NCBI GenBank assembly: GCA_016705365.1
Contig: JADIYI010000008.1
Location: 868,001-932,000, forward strand
Direction of reading: 5' to 3'
DNA from: Gammaproteobacteria bacterium
Lineage (GTDB): Bacteria > Pseudomonadota > Gammaproteobacteria > Pseudomonadales > UBA5518
Length of the DNA: 64,000 bases
Of the stretch, positions 1 through 8,769 are shown piece by piece. Numbering within the stretch: the first letter of the stretch is position 1; each line of letters starts with the position of its first letter. The translations under genes were made by a program, and so were the position numbers. The notes beneath the pieces were generated by a model. The model was not told the DNA's origin, ran no database searches, and worked only from the letters and a program-made list of their open reading frames with translations.

Positions 1-739
1 CATTCGCACGCGCGCTGTCCGCGACGGCGACGAGTGGGTGATCAACGGTACCAAGACCTTCATCACGGGCGCCGGCCTGGACATCTGCAAGGGCGTGCTC
101 GCCGTGTGCATGACCGACCCGGAAAAGTTCGGTTTCGACCACATTTTCATTCCCACGGGAACCCCGGGCTATCGCATCGGTGCTCCGCTGCGAAAAATGG
201 GTCTCCATTCCAGCGACACGCGGGAGCTGTTTTTCGACGATGTGCGCGTACCGCTGGATCACCGCATCGGCATGGAAGGCCAGGGCATGGAGCGGATCAA
301 GAGCGGTTTCTTCACCGCGCGCATCCTGATCTCCTCGACCTGCCTCGGGCTCGCCGAGGAGTGCCTGGCGCTCGCCACCGATTGGGCGAAGCAGCGCATC
401 TCCTTCGGCAAGCCCATCACGCGTTACCAGTATGTGCAGGGCATGCTGACCGACATGGCGCTGAACATCGAACTCGGCCGCCTGATCCGCGACAAGGCGG
501 CCCACCTCGCGATGCAAGGCAAGCCCTTCGCGAAGGAAGCCTCGATGTGCAAGTGGTTCGTCACCGAGATGGCCAAGGACTGCGCCGACAAGGCCGTGCA
601 GATCTTCGGCGGCATGGGCTTCATGGAGGAGTGCCCGGTCGCGCGCTACTACCGTGACATCCGCGCCGCGACCATCGGCGAGGGCACCACGGAGATCCAG
701 CGCCACGTGGTGGCACGGGAAATGGGACTCTGGTCCTGA
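1..739 (+). CDS. acyl-CoA dehydrogenase, C-terminal part (5' end outside window)
   Basis: The reading frame is open from base 2, so the gene is cut by the window edge. The visible part holds the beta-barrel and C-terminal helical domains of a flavin acyl-CoA dehydrogenase: a WVINGTKTFITGA segment, an RISFGKPITRYQ helix, and the C-terminal GEGTTEIQR motif that normally carries the catalytic glutamate and contacts FAD. The enzyme removes the alpha and beta hydrogens of an acyl-CoA and passes electrons to ETF. The next genes encode an acyl-CoA synthetase and a CoA racemase, so a shared acyl-CoA breakdown pathway (branched fatty acid, terpenoid or steroid side chain) is likely. The substrate cannot be read from sequence. 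Family assignment is firm. Confidence 0.93.
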   Translation, partial: IRTRAVRDGDEWVINGTKTFITGAGLDICKGVLAVCMTDPEKFGFDHIFIPTGTPGYRIGAPLRKMGLHSSDTRELFFDDVRVPLDHRIGMEGQGMERIKSGFFTARILISSTCLGLAEECLALATDWAKQRISFGKPITRYQYVQGMLTDMALNIELGRLIRDKAAHLAMQGKPFAKEASMCKWFVTEMAKDCADKAVQIFGGMGFMEECPVARYYRDIRAATIGEGTTEIQRHVVAREMGLWS

Positions 740-796
740 AACAGCACAGGGAGCCTCGGGAGCGCGAACCGTTCCCGTGCTTCGACGGAGTTGATC

Positions 797-2353
797 ATGG
801 AGATTTCCGGGATCTTCGACGCTGAGTTCGGCGTGGCGCGGATGGCAGCCCGCTTTCCCGAGCGGGCGGCCGTGATCTGCGACGGCCATCCGACGCTCAG
901 CTTTCGCGAATTGGATCGGCGCGCGAACCAGATGGCCCGCGTGTTGGCGGCTCACGGCCTCGGCAAGGGCGATCACGTGGCGCTGCTTTGTTGCAACCGG
1001 CCGGAGTTCGCCGAGGTGGCCACCGCCGCGCTGCAGTGCGGCGTGGTGCTCTCGCCGGTCAACTGGCATCTGTCCCCCGACGACGTGGCTTACGTGCTGG
1101 ACAATTGCGGCGCCCGTGCCTTCATCGCTGAAGGCCGCTTCGCTGATGCTGCCCGCCACGCGGCCCGGCAGTGTGCCCGGTCCCTCGCGCTGTGCCTGTC
1201 GGTGGGGGAGCCCATCGAGGGTTTCGGGGATTACGCCGCCGTTCTGGCCGGCGAGTCCGGCGCGGCGCTGGAGACACCCGAGCTGGGCGGCCTGATGTTC
1301 TATACCTCTGGCACCACGGGCCGGCCGAAGGGCGTGCGCCAGCTGGCGGAGGCGACGCAGTTCGGCCCCTTCATCCGCCATTTCGCCACTCTTTACGATT
1401 ATCAACCCGAACGCGGCGACGCCGTGATGGCCACCGGTCCGCTCTACCACGGCGGCTCGATGATCATGTGCACCGTCGTCGCCCTGAACTGTGGCGTGAC
1501 CACGGTGCTGATACCCCGCTGGAACAGCGAGGAGTGCCTGCGGCTGATCGAGCGTCACCGCATCAGCCAGGCCTTCTTCGTCCCCACGATGTTCCATCGC
1601 CTGCTGGCCCTGCCGGAGGCCACCCGCCGCCGCTACGACCTGCGCTCCCTGCGCCTGATCCTCCACGGCGGCGCGCCGACGCCCATCGAGGACAAGCGGG
1701 CCATGATCCGGTGGCTGGGACCGATATTGACCGAGGTGTACGGGGCCACGGAAGGTTTTTCCCTGTCCATCAGCAGTGAAGAGTGGCTGCGCAAACCGGG
1801 TTCGGCGGGTCGGGCGCAGCCCGGCACCGTGAGGGTTCTCGACGGTGACCTCGCCGCGATGCCGGCGGGGCAGGTGGGCACCCTCTACATCAAGCCGGCG
1901 GGCGCCTTCGAGTATTTCAATGACCCGGAGAAGACCGCCGCCAGTCATCAGGGCGAGTTCGTCACGGTGGGTGACATGGGCTACCTGGACGAAGAGGGTT
2001 ATCTCTTCGTCACCGGGCGCAGCGCTGAACTGATCCTGTCCGGCGGCAGCAACATCTACCCGGCCGAGATCGACGATGCCTTGCTTGCGAATCCGGCGGT
2101 GCTGGACGCGGCCGCCTTCGGCGTTCCCGACCGGGAGTGGGGCGAGGTGGTGCATGCGCTGGTGATCCCGGTCCCGGGCGTGGCGGTGGATGACTCGCTA
2201 CGGCAGGCCCTGCTCGCCCACTGCCGGGAACGCCTGGGTACGTTGCGCAGCCCCCGTACCCTGGAATTCGTCGCGACGCTGCCCCGCAACGATGCGGGCA
2301 AGCTGCTGCGCACCCGGCTGCGGGAGCAGTACCGCGACGGACAACCAAGCTGA
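797..2353 (+). CDS. AMP-dependent acyl-CoA synthetase (class I adenylate-forming ligase)
   Basis: This enzyme activates a carboxylic acid to its acyl-CoA through an acyl-adenylate. The P-loop-like motif YTSGTTGRPKG lies at about residues 169-179, followed by YGATEG in the middle and a C-terminal GRSAELILSGGSNIYPAEID hinge. LPRNDAGKLLR near the end carries the conserved catalytic lysine. The length of 518 aa is typical. I start at ATG 797, which has GGAG 6 bases upstream, rather than at the TTG at 791. It lies 57 bases after the acyl-CoA dehydrogenase and just ahead of the racemase gene, so it is probably in one operon. Chain-length preference is unknown. Confidence 0.92.
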   Translation: MEISGIFDAEFGVARMAARFPERAAVICDGHPTLSFRELDRRANQMARVLAAHGLGKGDHVALLCCNRPEFAEVATAALQCGVVLSPVNWHLSPDDVAYVLDNCGARAFIAEGRFADAARHAARQCARSLALCLSVGEPIEGFGDYAAVLAGESGAALETPELGGLMFYTSGTTGRPKGVRQLAEATQFGPFIRHFATLYDYQPERGDAVMATGPLYHGGSMIMCTVVALNCGVTTVLIPRWNSEECLRLIERHRISQAFFVPTMFHRLLALPEATRRRYDLRSLRLILHGGAPTPIEDKRAMIRWLGPILTEVYGATEGFSLSISSEEWLRKPGSAGRAQPGTVRVLDGDLAAMPAGQVGTLYIKPAGAFEYFNDPEKTAASHQGEFVTVGDMGYLDEEGYLFVTGRSAELILSGGSNIYPAEIDDALLANPAVLDAAAFGVPDREWGEVVHALVIPVPGVAVDDSLRQALLAHCRERLGTLRSPRTLEFVATLPRNDAGKLLRTRLREQYRDGQPS

Positions 2354-2369
2354 TTGCGGAGAACTGGCG

Positions 2370-3515
2370 ATGGGGCCACTGGATGGTTTCAGGATCCTCG
2401 AAATCGCCGGCATGGGCGCCGCCCCGTTCACGGCGATGATGCTGGCGGACATGGGTGCCGAGGTGCTGCGCATCGAACGGCCCGGGGGCAACCCCATGAC
2501 GCGCATGGCCGATCCGGCCGCCGACGTCCTCAGCCGGGGTCGGCGATGCGTGTGCATCGACATCAAGACGCCCGCGGGTGTCGCGCTGGTCCTGGACCTG
2601 GTGGAGCAGGCGGACGCGCTGTTCGAAGGCAATCGCCCCGGCGTCATGGAGCGCCTGGGGCTGGGACCCGCGCCCTGCCAGGAGCGCAACCCGCGGCTGG
2701 TGTACGGCCGCCTCACCGGGTGGGGGCAGGAGGGTCCTTTGGCCCGGGCGGCGGGGCACGACATCAATTACATCGCCCTGGCCGGTGCGCTCGGACTGGT
2801 GGGGCGCCAGGGCGAGGCCCCGGTGCCCACATCGAATCTGCTCGGGGACCTGGCCGGCGGCGGCATGAACCTGGCATTCGGCCTGGTGTGCGCTCTGCTC
2901 GAATGCCAGCGTTCCGGCCGCGGGCAGGTAGTGGATGCAGCGATGGTGGATGGTGCCGCGACCCTGACCACAGTGCAGCACGGGCTTTTGTACGCCGGCT
3001 ACCAGCGCGCCCGCGGCTGCAACATGATCGATTCCGGCGCCCACTTCTACAACACCTACGAAACCGCCGACGGTGAGTACATCGCCATTGGCAGCTTCGA
3101 GCCGCATTTCTACCGGCAGTTGTTGCAGCGCCTGGGCGTCACCGAAGCGGAGTTTCCCGAAATGGACATGGCCCGCTGGCCGCAATTCAAGGAGCGCTTC
3201 GCCGCCTTGTTCAGGACCCGGACGCGGCAGGAATGGTGCGAGATCTTCGAGGGTACGGACGCCTGTTTCGCCCCGGTGCTCTCCCTCGCCGAGGCACCGC
3301 AGCATCCCCACAACGTGGCACGGGGCGTCTTCGTCGAGGTGGCCGGTGTTGTTCAGCCCCGGCCCTCACCGCGTTTCAGCCGCACCGACGGCGCGATCCA
3401 GCGGCCGCCTGCGCGCCCCGGCGAACATACCCGCGACGCCCTCGCGGACTGGGGAATCGACGCCGGGCGCATCGAGCGCCTGCTGGTCGACGATGTCCTC
3501 GAGCAGGCGCCCTGA
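2370..3515 (+). CDS. CaiB/BaiF CoA-transferase family protein, alpha-methylacyl-CoA racemase type
   Basis: This is a class III CoA-transferase fold protein of 381 aa. It keeps the residues used by alpha-methylacyl-CoA racemases rather than only the transferase core: NRPGVMERLGL near residue 88, His130 in AGHDINY, Asp160 in LLGDLAGGG and Glu244 in GSFEPHFY, equivalent to the His/Asp pair and Glu of mycobacterial MCR. Its likely job is to epimerise 2-methyl-branched acyl-CoAs from R to S so that beta-oxidation can continue, which fits a neighbouring synthetase and dehydrogenase. GCGGAGA stands 7 bases before ATG 2370. The frame is also open upstream, but that part overlaps the synthetase. A plain CoA-transferase role is the alternative. 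Confidence 0.88.
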   Translation: MGPLDGFRILEIAGMGAAPFTAMMLADMGAEVLRIERPGGNPMTRMADPAADVLSRGRRCVCIDIKTPAGVALVLDLVEQADALFEGNRPGVMERLGLGPAPCQERNPRLVYGRLTGWGQEGPLARAAGHDINYIALAGALGLVGRQGEAPVPTSNLLGDLAGGGMNLAFGLVCALLECQRSGRGQVVDAAMVDGAATLTTVQHGLLYAGYQRARGCNMIDSGAHFYNTYETADGEYIAIGSFEPHFYRQLLQRLGVTEAEFPEMDMARWPQFKERFAALFRTRTRQEWCEIFEGTDACFAPVLSLAEAPQHPHNVARGVFVEVAGVVQPRPSPRFSRTDGAIQRPPARPGEHTRDALADWGIDAGRIERLLVDDVLEQAP

Positions 3516-3932
3516 ATGCGGGGTCAGTTTGCTCTATTGACTTGACGGCGCTTCGCGCGCGCCATTGTGGCGCCTGGCCGCTCGGCCATGCTCACCAGGC
3601 GATCGGTCCGCCGCGCCTCACCCGGGTCACAAACGCCAGACAACTGCCGTGACCATTGCGTCTCGTCCTTTGCTTCCACTGCAACCATCCGCCCGTTTCC
3701 CTTCAGATGGTTACAAAGTGGTTCTTGGAATTATGATCAAGAGACAGCGCTATGCCGGGGGATTTCCCACTTTGGTTAACCGGACAGTAGTGATTCATAC
3801 ATATGCATGATGTGCTCATCCGAGCAACTCTATAACTTACAATTACAGCGATGGATGAAAAGTAGTCCAGATCAACCGTATTACACAGCGAGAGATATTC
3901 GGGATGGAAACGATAACGCTTGGAGCGAAATC
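3516..3932. other. gene-free stretch holding a RAYT-like scar and AT-rich leader
   Basis: No credible gene was found in these 417 bases. The left part (3520-3640) is GC-rich with nested inverted repeats and looks like the ends of a deleted REP-associated transposase element, listed separately. From about 3650 the sequence becomes AT-richer, like the dehydrogenase gene that follows. It presumably carries that gene's promoter, though no convincing -35/-10 pair could be fixed. Confidence 0.55.
3520..3601 (-). mobile_element. probable remnant of a REP-associated tyrosine transposase (RAYT) element
   Basis: On the minus strand ATG at 3565 opens a 13-codon frame reading MARAKRRQVNRAN, ending at 3524. 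MARAKR is a frequent start of RAYT/IS200-like transposases. The following GTCAATAGAGCAAACTGACCCC-type tail (3520-3541) resembles sequence found past the ends of such elements. Upstream lie stacked inverted repeats: CGCCTGG at 3571-3577 with CCAGGCG at 3595-3601, and inside it GGCCG-CT-CGGCC at 3576-3587. I infer that the transposase body was deleted between its start and its distal end. The resemblance is from memory and was not searched. Confidence 0.4.
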
Positions 3933-4805
3933 ATGAGTCACTGGAAACATAAAGTTGCCGTTATCACTGGCGCAGGTAGCGGTATCGGTTTGGGGCTCGC
4001 CCGTTATGCGGCCGCACAAGGGATGCACGTTGTAGCAGCAGATATCGATGCTCGAAGACTCGAATTTCTAAAAGAAGCGCTTGAAGCAAAGCAGCAATCG
4101 ATCATTACGGTCGCCACTGATGTATCCAACCCGGACGCGATTGAGGATTTGGCAAAGCTCGTGTTTGATCGTTATGGCAAGGTCAACCTGCTATTCAATA
4201 ATGCGGGCGTACTTGTCGATGGCAAAAGCTGGGAGCGCTCGGTCGAGGATTGGCAGTGGAGCATCAATGTAAACATCATGGGTGTGGTCAATGGCATTCG
4301 CAGCTTTGTCCCCCGGATGCTGGCCCAGAATGAAGCCGGGCGCGTGATCAACACCTCGTCCATTGGCGGGTTATTGGGCGGCGGTACTTTCATGGGGCCC
4401 TACCAAGGCACCAAGCACTGCGTCACAGCCATATCCGAAACGCTCTACAGCGAATTGGCGCTGGAGAGTGCACCGATCACTGCCTCGGTTCTATGCCCCT
4501 ACGAAGTGGCAACAGATATCTGGGACTCTGCTGCCCGTCTGCGCACAAAGGAACAACGTGATCAACTAGGCAGCGAAGAAGAGCAACAATTTCACAATAC
4601 TGTTGCCGATAACGTAGCCAAGAGCACTACGCCAGACGAGTTTGCTGCCAAAGTGTTTGCCGGTATTGATGCAGACAAATTCTGGTTGCTGCCGCAACCC
4701 GATTTCAAGCCAATGTTTCAACTAAGAGTTGAAAGCATACTCAATGAAAGCAACCCATTATCGACTAGTGAAATCATGTCGATAATGAGCCGGGCAGCTT
4801 CATGA
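3933..4805 (+). CDS. short-chain dehydrogenase/reductase (SDR), NAD(P)-dependent
   Basis: This is a classical SDR of 290 aa. The cofactor motif TGAGSGIG lies at residues 12-19, NNAG near residue 90, and the catalytic Ser followed by YQGTK (Tyr-x-x-x-Lys) in the middle third. It should oxidise or reduce an alcohol/ketone. The start at ATG 3933 has GGAGCG 6 bases upstream and gives the usual short N-terminus; the frame extends to 3807 without SDR homology. Its base composition is visibly lower in GC than both neighbours (many AAA, AAT and TTT codons), and it sits between a RAYT-like scar and a REP-like hairpin next to tRNA-Phe, so recent acquisition is likely. Substrate unknown. Confidence 0.9.
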   Translation: MSHWKHKVAVITGAGSGIGLGLARYAAAQGMHVVAADIDARRLEFLKEALEAKQQSIITVATDVSNPDAIEDLAKLVFDRYGKVNLLFNNAGVLVDGKSWERSVEDWQWSINVNIMGVVNGIRSFVPRMLAQNEAGRVINTSSIGGLLGGGTFMGPYQGTKHCVTAISETLYSELALESAPITASVLCPYEVATDIWDSAARLRTKEQRDQLGSEEEQQFHNTVADNVAKSTTPDEFAAKVFAGIDADKFWLLPQPDFKPMFQLRVESILNESNPLSTSEIMSIMSRAAS

Positions 4806-4952
4806 CTTCCTGTTGCTATTGAGAAATATCCTGCCAAATCCACGGATATCTCCACCCCAGGTGCAACTGGTTTTGCATGAAAATCGTGAAACGACAGTGT
4901 TTACAGATGGTGATAGGAACTGACTCCGGTGGTGGGTGCTTGGGTTGTGCTT

Positions 4953-4980
4953 GCACGAAGCGAGGCATCGCTCCTACAGC
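4953..4980 (-). repeat. REP-like hairpin with GTAG foot
   Basis: On the minus strand the sequence reads TGTAGGAGCGATGCCTCGC. This has the conserved GTAG tetranucleotide of RAYT-linked REP sequences, followed by an imperfect hairpin (GCGA at 4960-4963 pairing with TCGC at 4968-4971). Very similar TGTAGGAGCG... repeats are scattered through pseudomonad-type genomes. Only one copy is visible in this window. The rest of 4806-5048 holds no gene that I can support. Confidence 0.55.
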
Positions 4981-5048
4981 AGGCCATATTCAGGGCACAA
5001 CCGCGCCCACGGGAGCCGTTACGTTTGGTGGTAAGTCGTTGAATGTAA

Positions 5049-5124
5049 TGGTGCCCAGGGGCGGAATCGAACCACCGACACGAGGATTTTCAATCCTCTG
5101 CTCTACCAACTGAGCTACCTGGGC
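5049..5124 (-). tRNA. tRNA-Phe (anticodon GAA)
   Basis: The minus strand folds as a 76-nt tRNA with encoded CCA: acceptor stem GCCCAGG/CCTGGGC, D-arm AGCTCAGTTGGTAGAGC, anticodon loop in ATTGAAAAT (anticodon GAA), T-arm GGTTCGATTCC and discriminator A. It closely resembles E. coli tRNA-Phe. It marks the border between the left accessory segment and the conserved yggX-mutY block. Confidence 0.97.
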
Positions 5125-5199
5125 TGGGCGGGAAGCGCCGTATTTAACTCGCAGGCCCCTGCGGGAGTCAAGAACGGGGTGCGTGCAAACTTGGGCGCT

Positions 5200-5472
5200 T
5201 CACTTGGCGGGTGGTACATAGCCCTCGGCTTGCGCGAAGTCCTGGTTCGACAGGAACTTGTCCATCTCTTCCTCGAGAAAGGCGCGCGCGGTGCGATCCA
5301 TCATGTTGAGCCGGCGCTCGTTGATCAGCAGTGTCTGGTGTGCGATCCACTCCTGCCAGGCCTGTTTCGAGACTTCCTCGAAGATTTTCTGGCCGCGCGG
5401 GCCGGGAAAGGGCGGGCGTTCGAGGGCTTCCATTTCGCGCTGGTATTTGCGACAGATCACGGTGCGACTCAT
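5200..5472 (-). CDS. yggX: YggX family Fe(2+)-trafficking / oxidative damage protection protein
   Basis: This is a 90-aa cytosolic protein starting MSRTVICRKYQ with the single conserved cysteine near the N-terminus, then LERPPFPGPRGQKI and the helical FLEEEMDKFL tail. Length and sequence match YggX, which protects Fe-S enzymes and lowers labile iron damage. It follows mutY with only 2 bases between stop and start, so the two are almost certainly co-transcribed, as in other gammaproteobacteria. That pairing makes sense because MutY carries an Fe-S cluster. A small GC hairpin (CGCAGG-CC-CCTGCG, 5150-5163) downstream may end transcription but lacks a clear T-run. Confidence 0.96.
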   Translation of the reverse strand: MSRTVICRKYQREMEALERPPFPGPRGQKIFEEVSKQAWQEWIAHQTLLINERRLNMMDRTARAFLEEEMDKFLSNQDFAQAEGYVPPAK

Positions 5473-5474
5473 CG

Positions 5475-6560
5475 TCAGTTGATCTCCAGTGATGCGGCGT
5501 CGAGCGTGTCGATCAACCGTTTGACGGGTGCGGCCAGGCCGAGCGCCCGGTTGCCGGGTTTGTACCAGATCAGGCGCGCATCTTCCATCACGGTGTGCCG
5601 CTCGGCTCCTGCACCGAGAAACACCGGGGTCGCATCGAGGCGGAAATGGCTGAAAGTGTGGCGCAACGGTTCGCCCCTGCGCACGCTCGCCGGTGGCGCG
5701 CCGGTGATGCGATCGCAGGCCGTGACCGCGTCATCGTTCTCGCCGATTTCGGGGAAGCTCCACAATCCGCCCCAGATGCCGGAGGCGGGACGCTTTTCCA
5801 GCAGGATCTCGCCCTCGGAGTTGCGGATCACCAGCATCTGGCAGCGCCGTTCGCCGAGAGCGCGTCTGAGCTTGCGCGTGGGGTAGCGGCCAGGATTGCC
5901 CTCGGCCTTTGCAGCGCAATCGGCGGCCAGCGGGCACAGCGCGCAGGCGGGACGGCTGCGGGTGCAGAGCGTGGCACCCAGATCCATGATGGCCTGGGTG
6001 TAGGCGCCGCTTTGCTCCGTCGGTGTCAGCCGCTCGGCGATGCGCCACAGTTGCTTCAGGGTGTCAGCCTGGTTGGTTGGGCCGTCAATCGCGAAAAAGC
6101 GCGTCAGCACGCGCTTTACATTGCCGTCGAGGATCGCGGTGGGCGCGCCGTATGCAATTGCACAGATCGCGCCGGCGGTGGAGCGGCCAATGCCGGGAAG
6201 TGTTTCGAGCGTCTGCGCATCGCGCGGAAACTCGCTGCCATGCTGGTCACGGATGATGCGTGCCGCGCTTTGCAGATTGCGGGCGCGGGCGTAGTAGCCG
6301 AGCCCGGTCCACAGGTGCAGTACCTCGTCGGGGGCGGCATCGGCCAGCGCGCCAATATCGGGAAAGCGGTCCATGAACCGCAGGAAGTACGGGATGACGG
6401 TGCTGACCTGGGTTTGCTGCAGCATGATCTCGGAAACCCAGACGCGATAGGCCGAGATATCCTGCTGCCACGGCAGATCGTGACGGCCGTGACGGGCGTG
6501 CCACCCGAGCAGCCGCTCGCTGAAAGTGAGGCGCTCAGTTGCTGCGCTTGAAGAAGTCAC
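5475..6560 (-). CDS. mutY: A/G-specific adenine DNA glycosylase MutY
   Basis: MutY removes adenine mispaired with 8-oxoguanine. The helix-hairpin-helix core is present: Glu44 in WVSEIMLQQTQV, LPGIGRSTAGAI, and the catalytic aspartate in AILDGNVKRVL. The Fe-S loop CTRSRPACALCPLAADC has the C-x6-C-x2-C-x5-C spacing. The C-terminal third is the NUDIX-like domain that reads 8-oxoG. Length 361 aa is normal. The gene lies between asmA and yggX, the same order as P. aeruginosa PA5146-PA5148. The start at 6560 is the first Met; the family core begins near residue 12, so a slightly later start cannot be excluded. Confidence 0.96.
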   Translation of the reverse strand: MTSSSAATERLTFSERLLGWHARHGRHDLPWQQDISAYRVWVSEIMLQQTQVSTVIPYFLRFMDRFPDIGALADAAPDEVLHLWTGLGYYARARNLQSAARIIRDQHGSEFPRDAQTLETLPGIGRSTAGAICAIAYGAPTAILDGNVKRVLTRFFAIDGPTNQADTLKQLWRIAERLTPTEQSGAYTQAIMDLGATLCTRSRPACALCPLAADCAAKAEGNPGRYPTRKLRRALGERRCQMLVIRNSEGEILLEKRPASGIWGGLWSFPEIGENDDAVTACDRITGAPPASVRRGEPLRHTFSHFRLDATPVFLGAGAERHTVMEDARLIWYKPGNRALGLAAPVKRLIDTLDAASLEIN

Positions 6561-8611
6561 CGAGCTTGTCCTTCAGCTTGTCCCTGACCTTGTCGGTGGC
6601 GAGCTGCCCGGCGATTTTCGCGACATCGTCCTGGTCGATGCCGCACCACTTTTTCGGATCCTCGCCGAACGAGCCCTTGCAGGTGATCGGCCACTCCACC
6701 GCCAGCATCGTGCGGGTCATGCGGCAGGCGGGGTCGAGGCGCTCCAGGTCATCGCTTACGCGGGTATTGAGCTGTATGTCGAACTTGCCGCGAGGCAGAT
6801 CCACCTTGCCTTCGCCCCGCAGAGCCATGCTGGGAACGGCGGCCTGGAAATTCTGCAGCGTGCCGATTCCCTGGGCAAAGTCGAGCCCGGTGTCGATCGA
6901 CTGGAAGCGCGTAAGCGGCTCGAAGCGTGCGCTCAGCGACTCCTGGTTGAGTTGCGCAGCGGCCTTGCAGATCAGCTCTTCGACGCTCAAACCGTTCAGT
7001 ACCGGCTCCCTGACCTTGATCCGCAACGGCCCATGCAAGGCGGCCATCCACTCCTCCATGGTATGGCCGCTGGCAGCGAGATCGAACGAGCCGTCGAGGC
7101 GGCCTTCCATCTGGTCGAAATCATGGGTGGCCTGCAGCAGTGCCTTCAGATCGACTGCGCCGAGTTTGGCCTTGAGTCGCAGCGCGCCGTCACCGCGTGC
7201 ATCGAGCTTGCCCGAAGCGTTCAAGGTGCCGCCGTAAAGCCGCGACGAGAGGGATCGGAGCCGTGCGATACCCTTTTTCAGAACCAGTTTCGTTTCGAGC
7301 TCGCTCAGTTCGAGCGTGGCTGTCGTCAGCCGTCCGAGCGAAGCCTCGATGATGCCATTCATGCCGAGCAGTGCGCCGGGCCCCGCATTTGCGGCTTCCG
7401 CCGGGGGCCGGTGCGGTTGCAGCGGTTCCCTTGGGCGGAGTTTCCGCGGGCGGGAAGAAGTAGTCGAGTTCGAGTTCGGGGCTGGCGAATTTCGTGTCGA
7501 TACGCATGGTTTTGCCGGAGGTGAATCGCACTTCGCCCGTGGCATTGAACTTGCCTGCGCGCAATTCTGCTTGTGACAGGGAAAGCGTTTTGCCGTTGAG
7601 CGCATAGTCGGTGTCGAGCGTGATATCGGCCAGCGGTTCGGGGTTGAGGCCTGGCGGCAGCGTGATTGCGAGCGTTTGCAGCAGGGCGGGCAGATCGAGC
7701 GCGCTGACACCGAGCTTTCCCTTGGCCACGAGGTTGCCGGGTTCGCTCCAGTTGGCATCGAGCGAGGCGCTGACCTCGAGACCGCCCGCGGCAAGCGTCA
7801 TTGCAGGCACCTGTGCGTTGTGCTGCTCGAGCGATGCGCTGATGCCGGGGGCAGCGAGTTCGATGGAGGGCCCTGCGGCGGGTCTCAGCGTGAGCCTGCT
7901 GTTTGCCAGCCTGACCAGGCCCGTATCGAGATCGGCATCCACCTGCGCACCGAGCGCGATGCCGATGTCGTGTTTGCCGTTGTCGCCGAGCAGTCGCGCG
8001 CTACCTTCCAGCCGGAACGGGTCGCCTGTCATGTTCACATCGTCGCTGGTGATATCGAGCTCACGCAGTTCGTGGTGCGCCCCGGTTCGCTCGTCGCTGA
8101 AAATCAGGGTGCCGTCCGCGATGCGCACGCGGTCGATCGCGAGCAGCAAGGGTGCGGCCACGGCTGCGCTCGCAATCGTGCCGGCTGCCGGACCGGTCGA
8201 GCCCGACGGTTTTGTGCCGAGCGCTTCCCAGTTGGCATTGCCGTTGCGGTCGCGCCGGGCATTCAGGGTAAAGCCCTTGATCAGCAACTCATCGACACTG
8301 ACCTGCCGGCGCAGCAGCGGCATCAGGTTCACACCGAGCCGCAGTTCGCTGGCGCTGGCGAAATCTTCGCTGGCGCCGGCCGGCGTGCGCAGGTGCACGT
8401 CGCCCAGCGCCAGCGAAAGGCGCGGCCATAGCGACAGCGACAACTCGCCGTTTATCTCGAGGGTCCCGTCGAGGCTGCTGTTGACCATTTCGAGCAGACG
8501 GAGCTTGAGTTCGGCTTCGTCGATCAGGCGCGATACCAGCAGCGTTGCGCCGCTGATCAACAACAGGATCACGGCAACGGTGATGCCCAGCCACTTTGCG
8601 ACGGGGTTCAT
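6535..8611 (-). pseudogene. asmA: AsmA family outer-membrane assembly protein, frameshifted
   Basis: The gene is read in two frames. The N-terminal part (8611 down to about 7400) has a membrane anchor in MNPVAKWLGITVAVILLLIS, then the AsmA N-terminal domain (QVSVDELLIKGFTLNARRDRN). The C-terminal part (about 7410 to 6535) continues the family in the other frame with MNGIIEASLGRL, YGGTLNASGKLDARGD and AALHGPLRIKVREP. The switch falls at a run of five C on the coding strand (7403-7407); reading four C restores one protein of about 690 aa. AsmA-like proteins help lipid and outer-membrane biogenesis. ATG 8611 has AAGGAG 11 bases upstream. Either a true frameshift or a homopolymer sequencing error. 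Confidence 0.85.
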
Positions 8612-8674
8612 GCCCGGGGTCACTCCTTCGCGTCATGCACACGGATAGGCGGCGATTGTAACGGAATCACGACG

Positions 8675-8703
8675 CTGTTTTGGGCAGGGTTGTTCTCTAT
8701 AAT
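8675..8703 (+). promoter_or_regulatory. probable sigma-70 promoter of the his operon
   Basis: A perfect -10 hexamer TATAAT lies at 8698-8703. The -35 position at 17-base spacing holds only CTGTTT (8675-8680). It is the only strong -10 between asmA and hisB and leaves a leader of about 60 bases before ATG 8770. Confidence 0.55.
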
Positions 8704-8769
8704 GCGGGTTTCGCGCGGGCAGGCAGTGTCATCGCCAGTGGGCGGGGCGCAATCGATCAGGCAAGCATC

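Noticed and set aside
4877..5113. Small frame ending GGIEPPTRGFSILCS
   Set aside because: Its C-terminus is simply the antisense of tRNA-Phe, a well-known source of false proteins.
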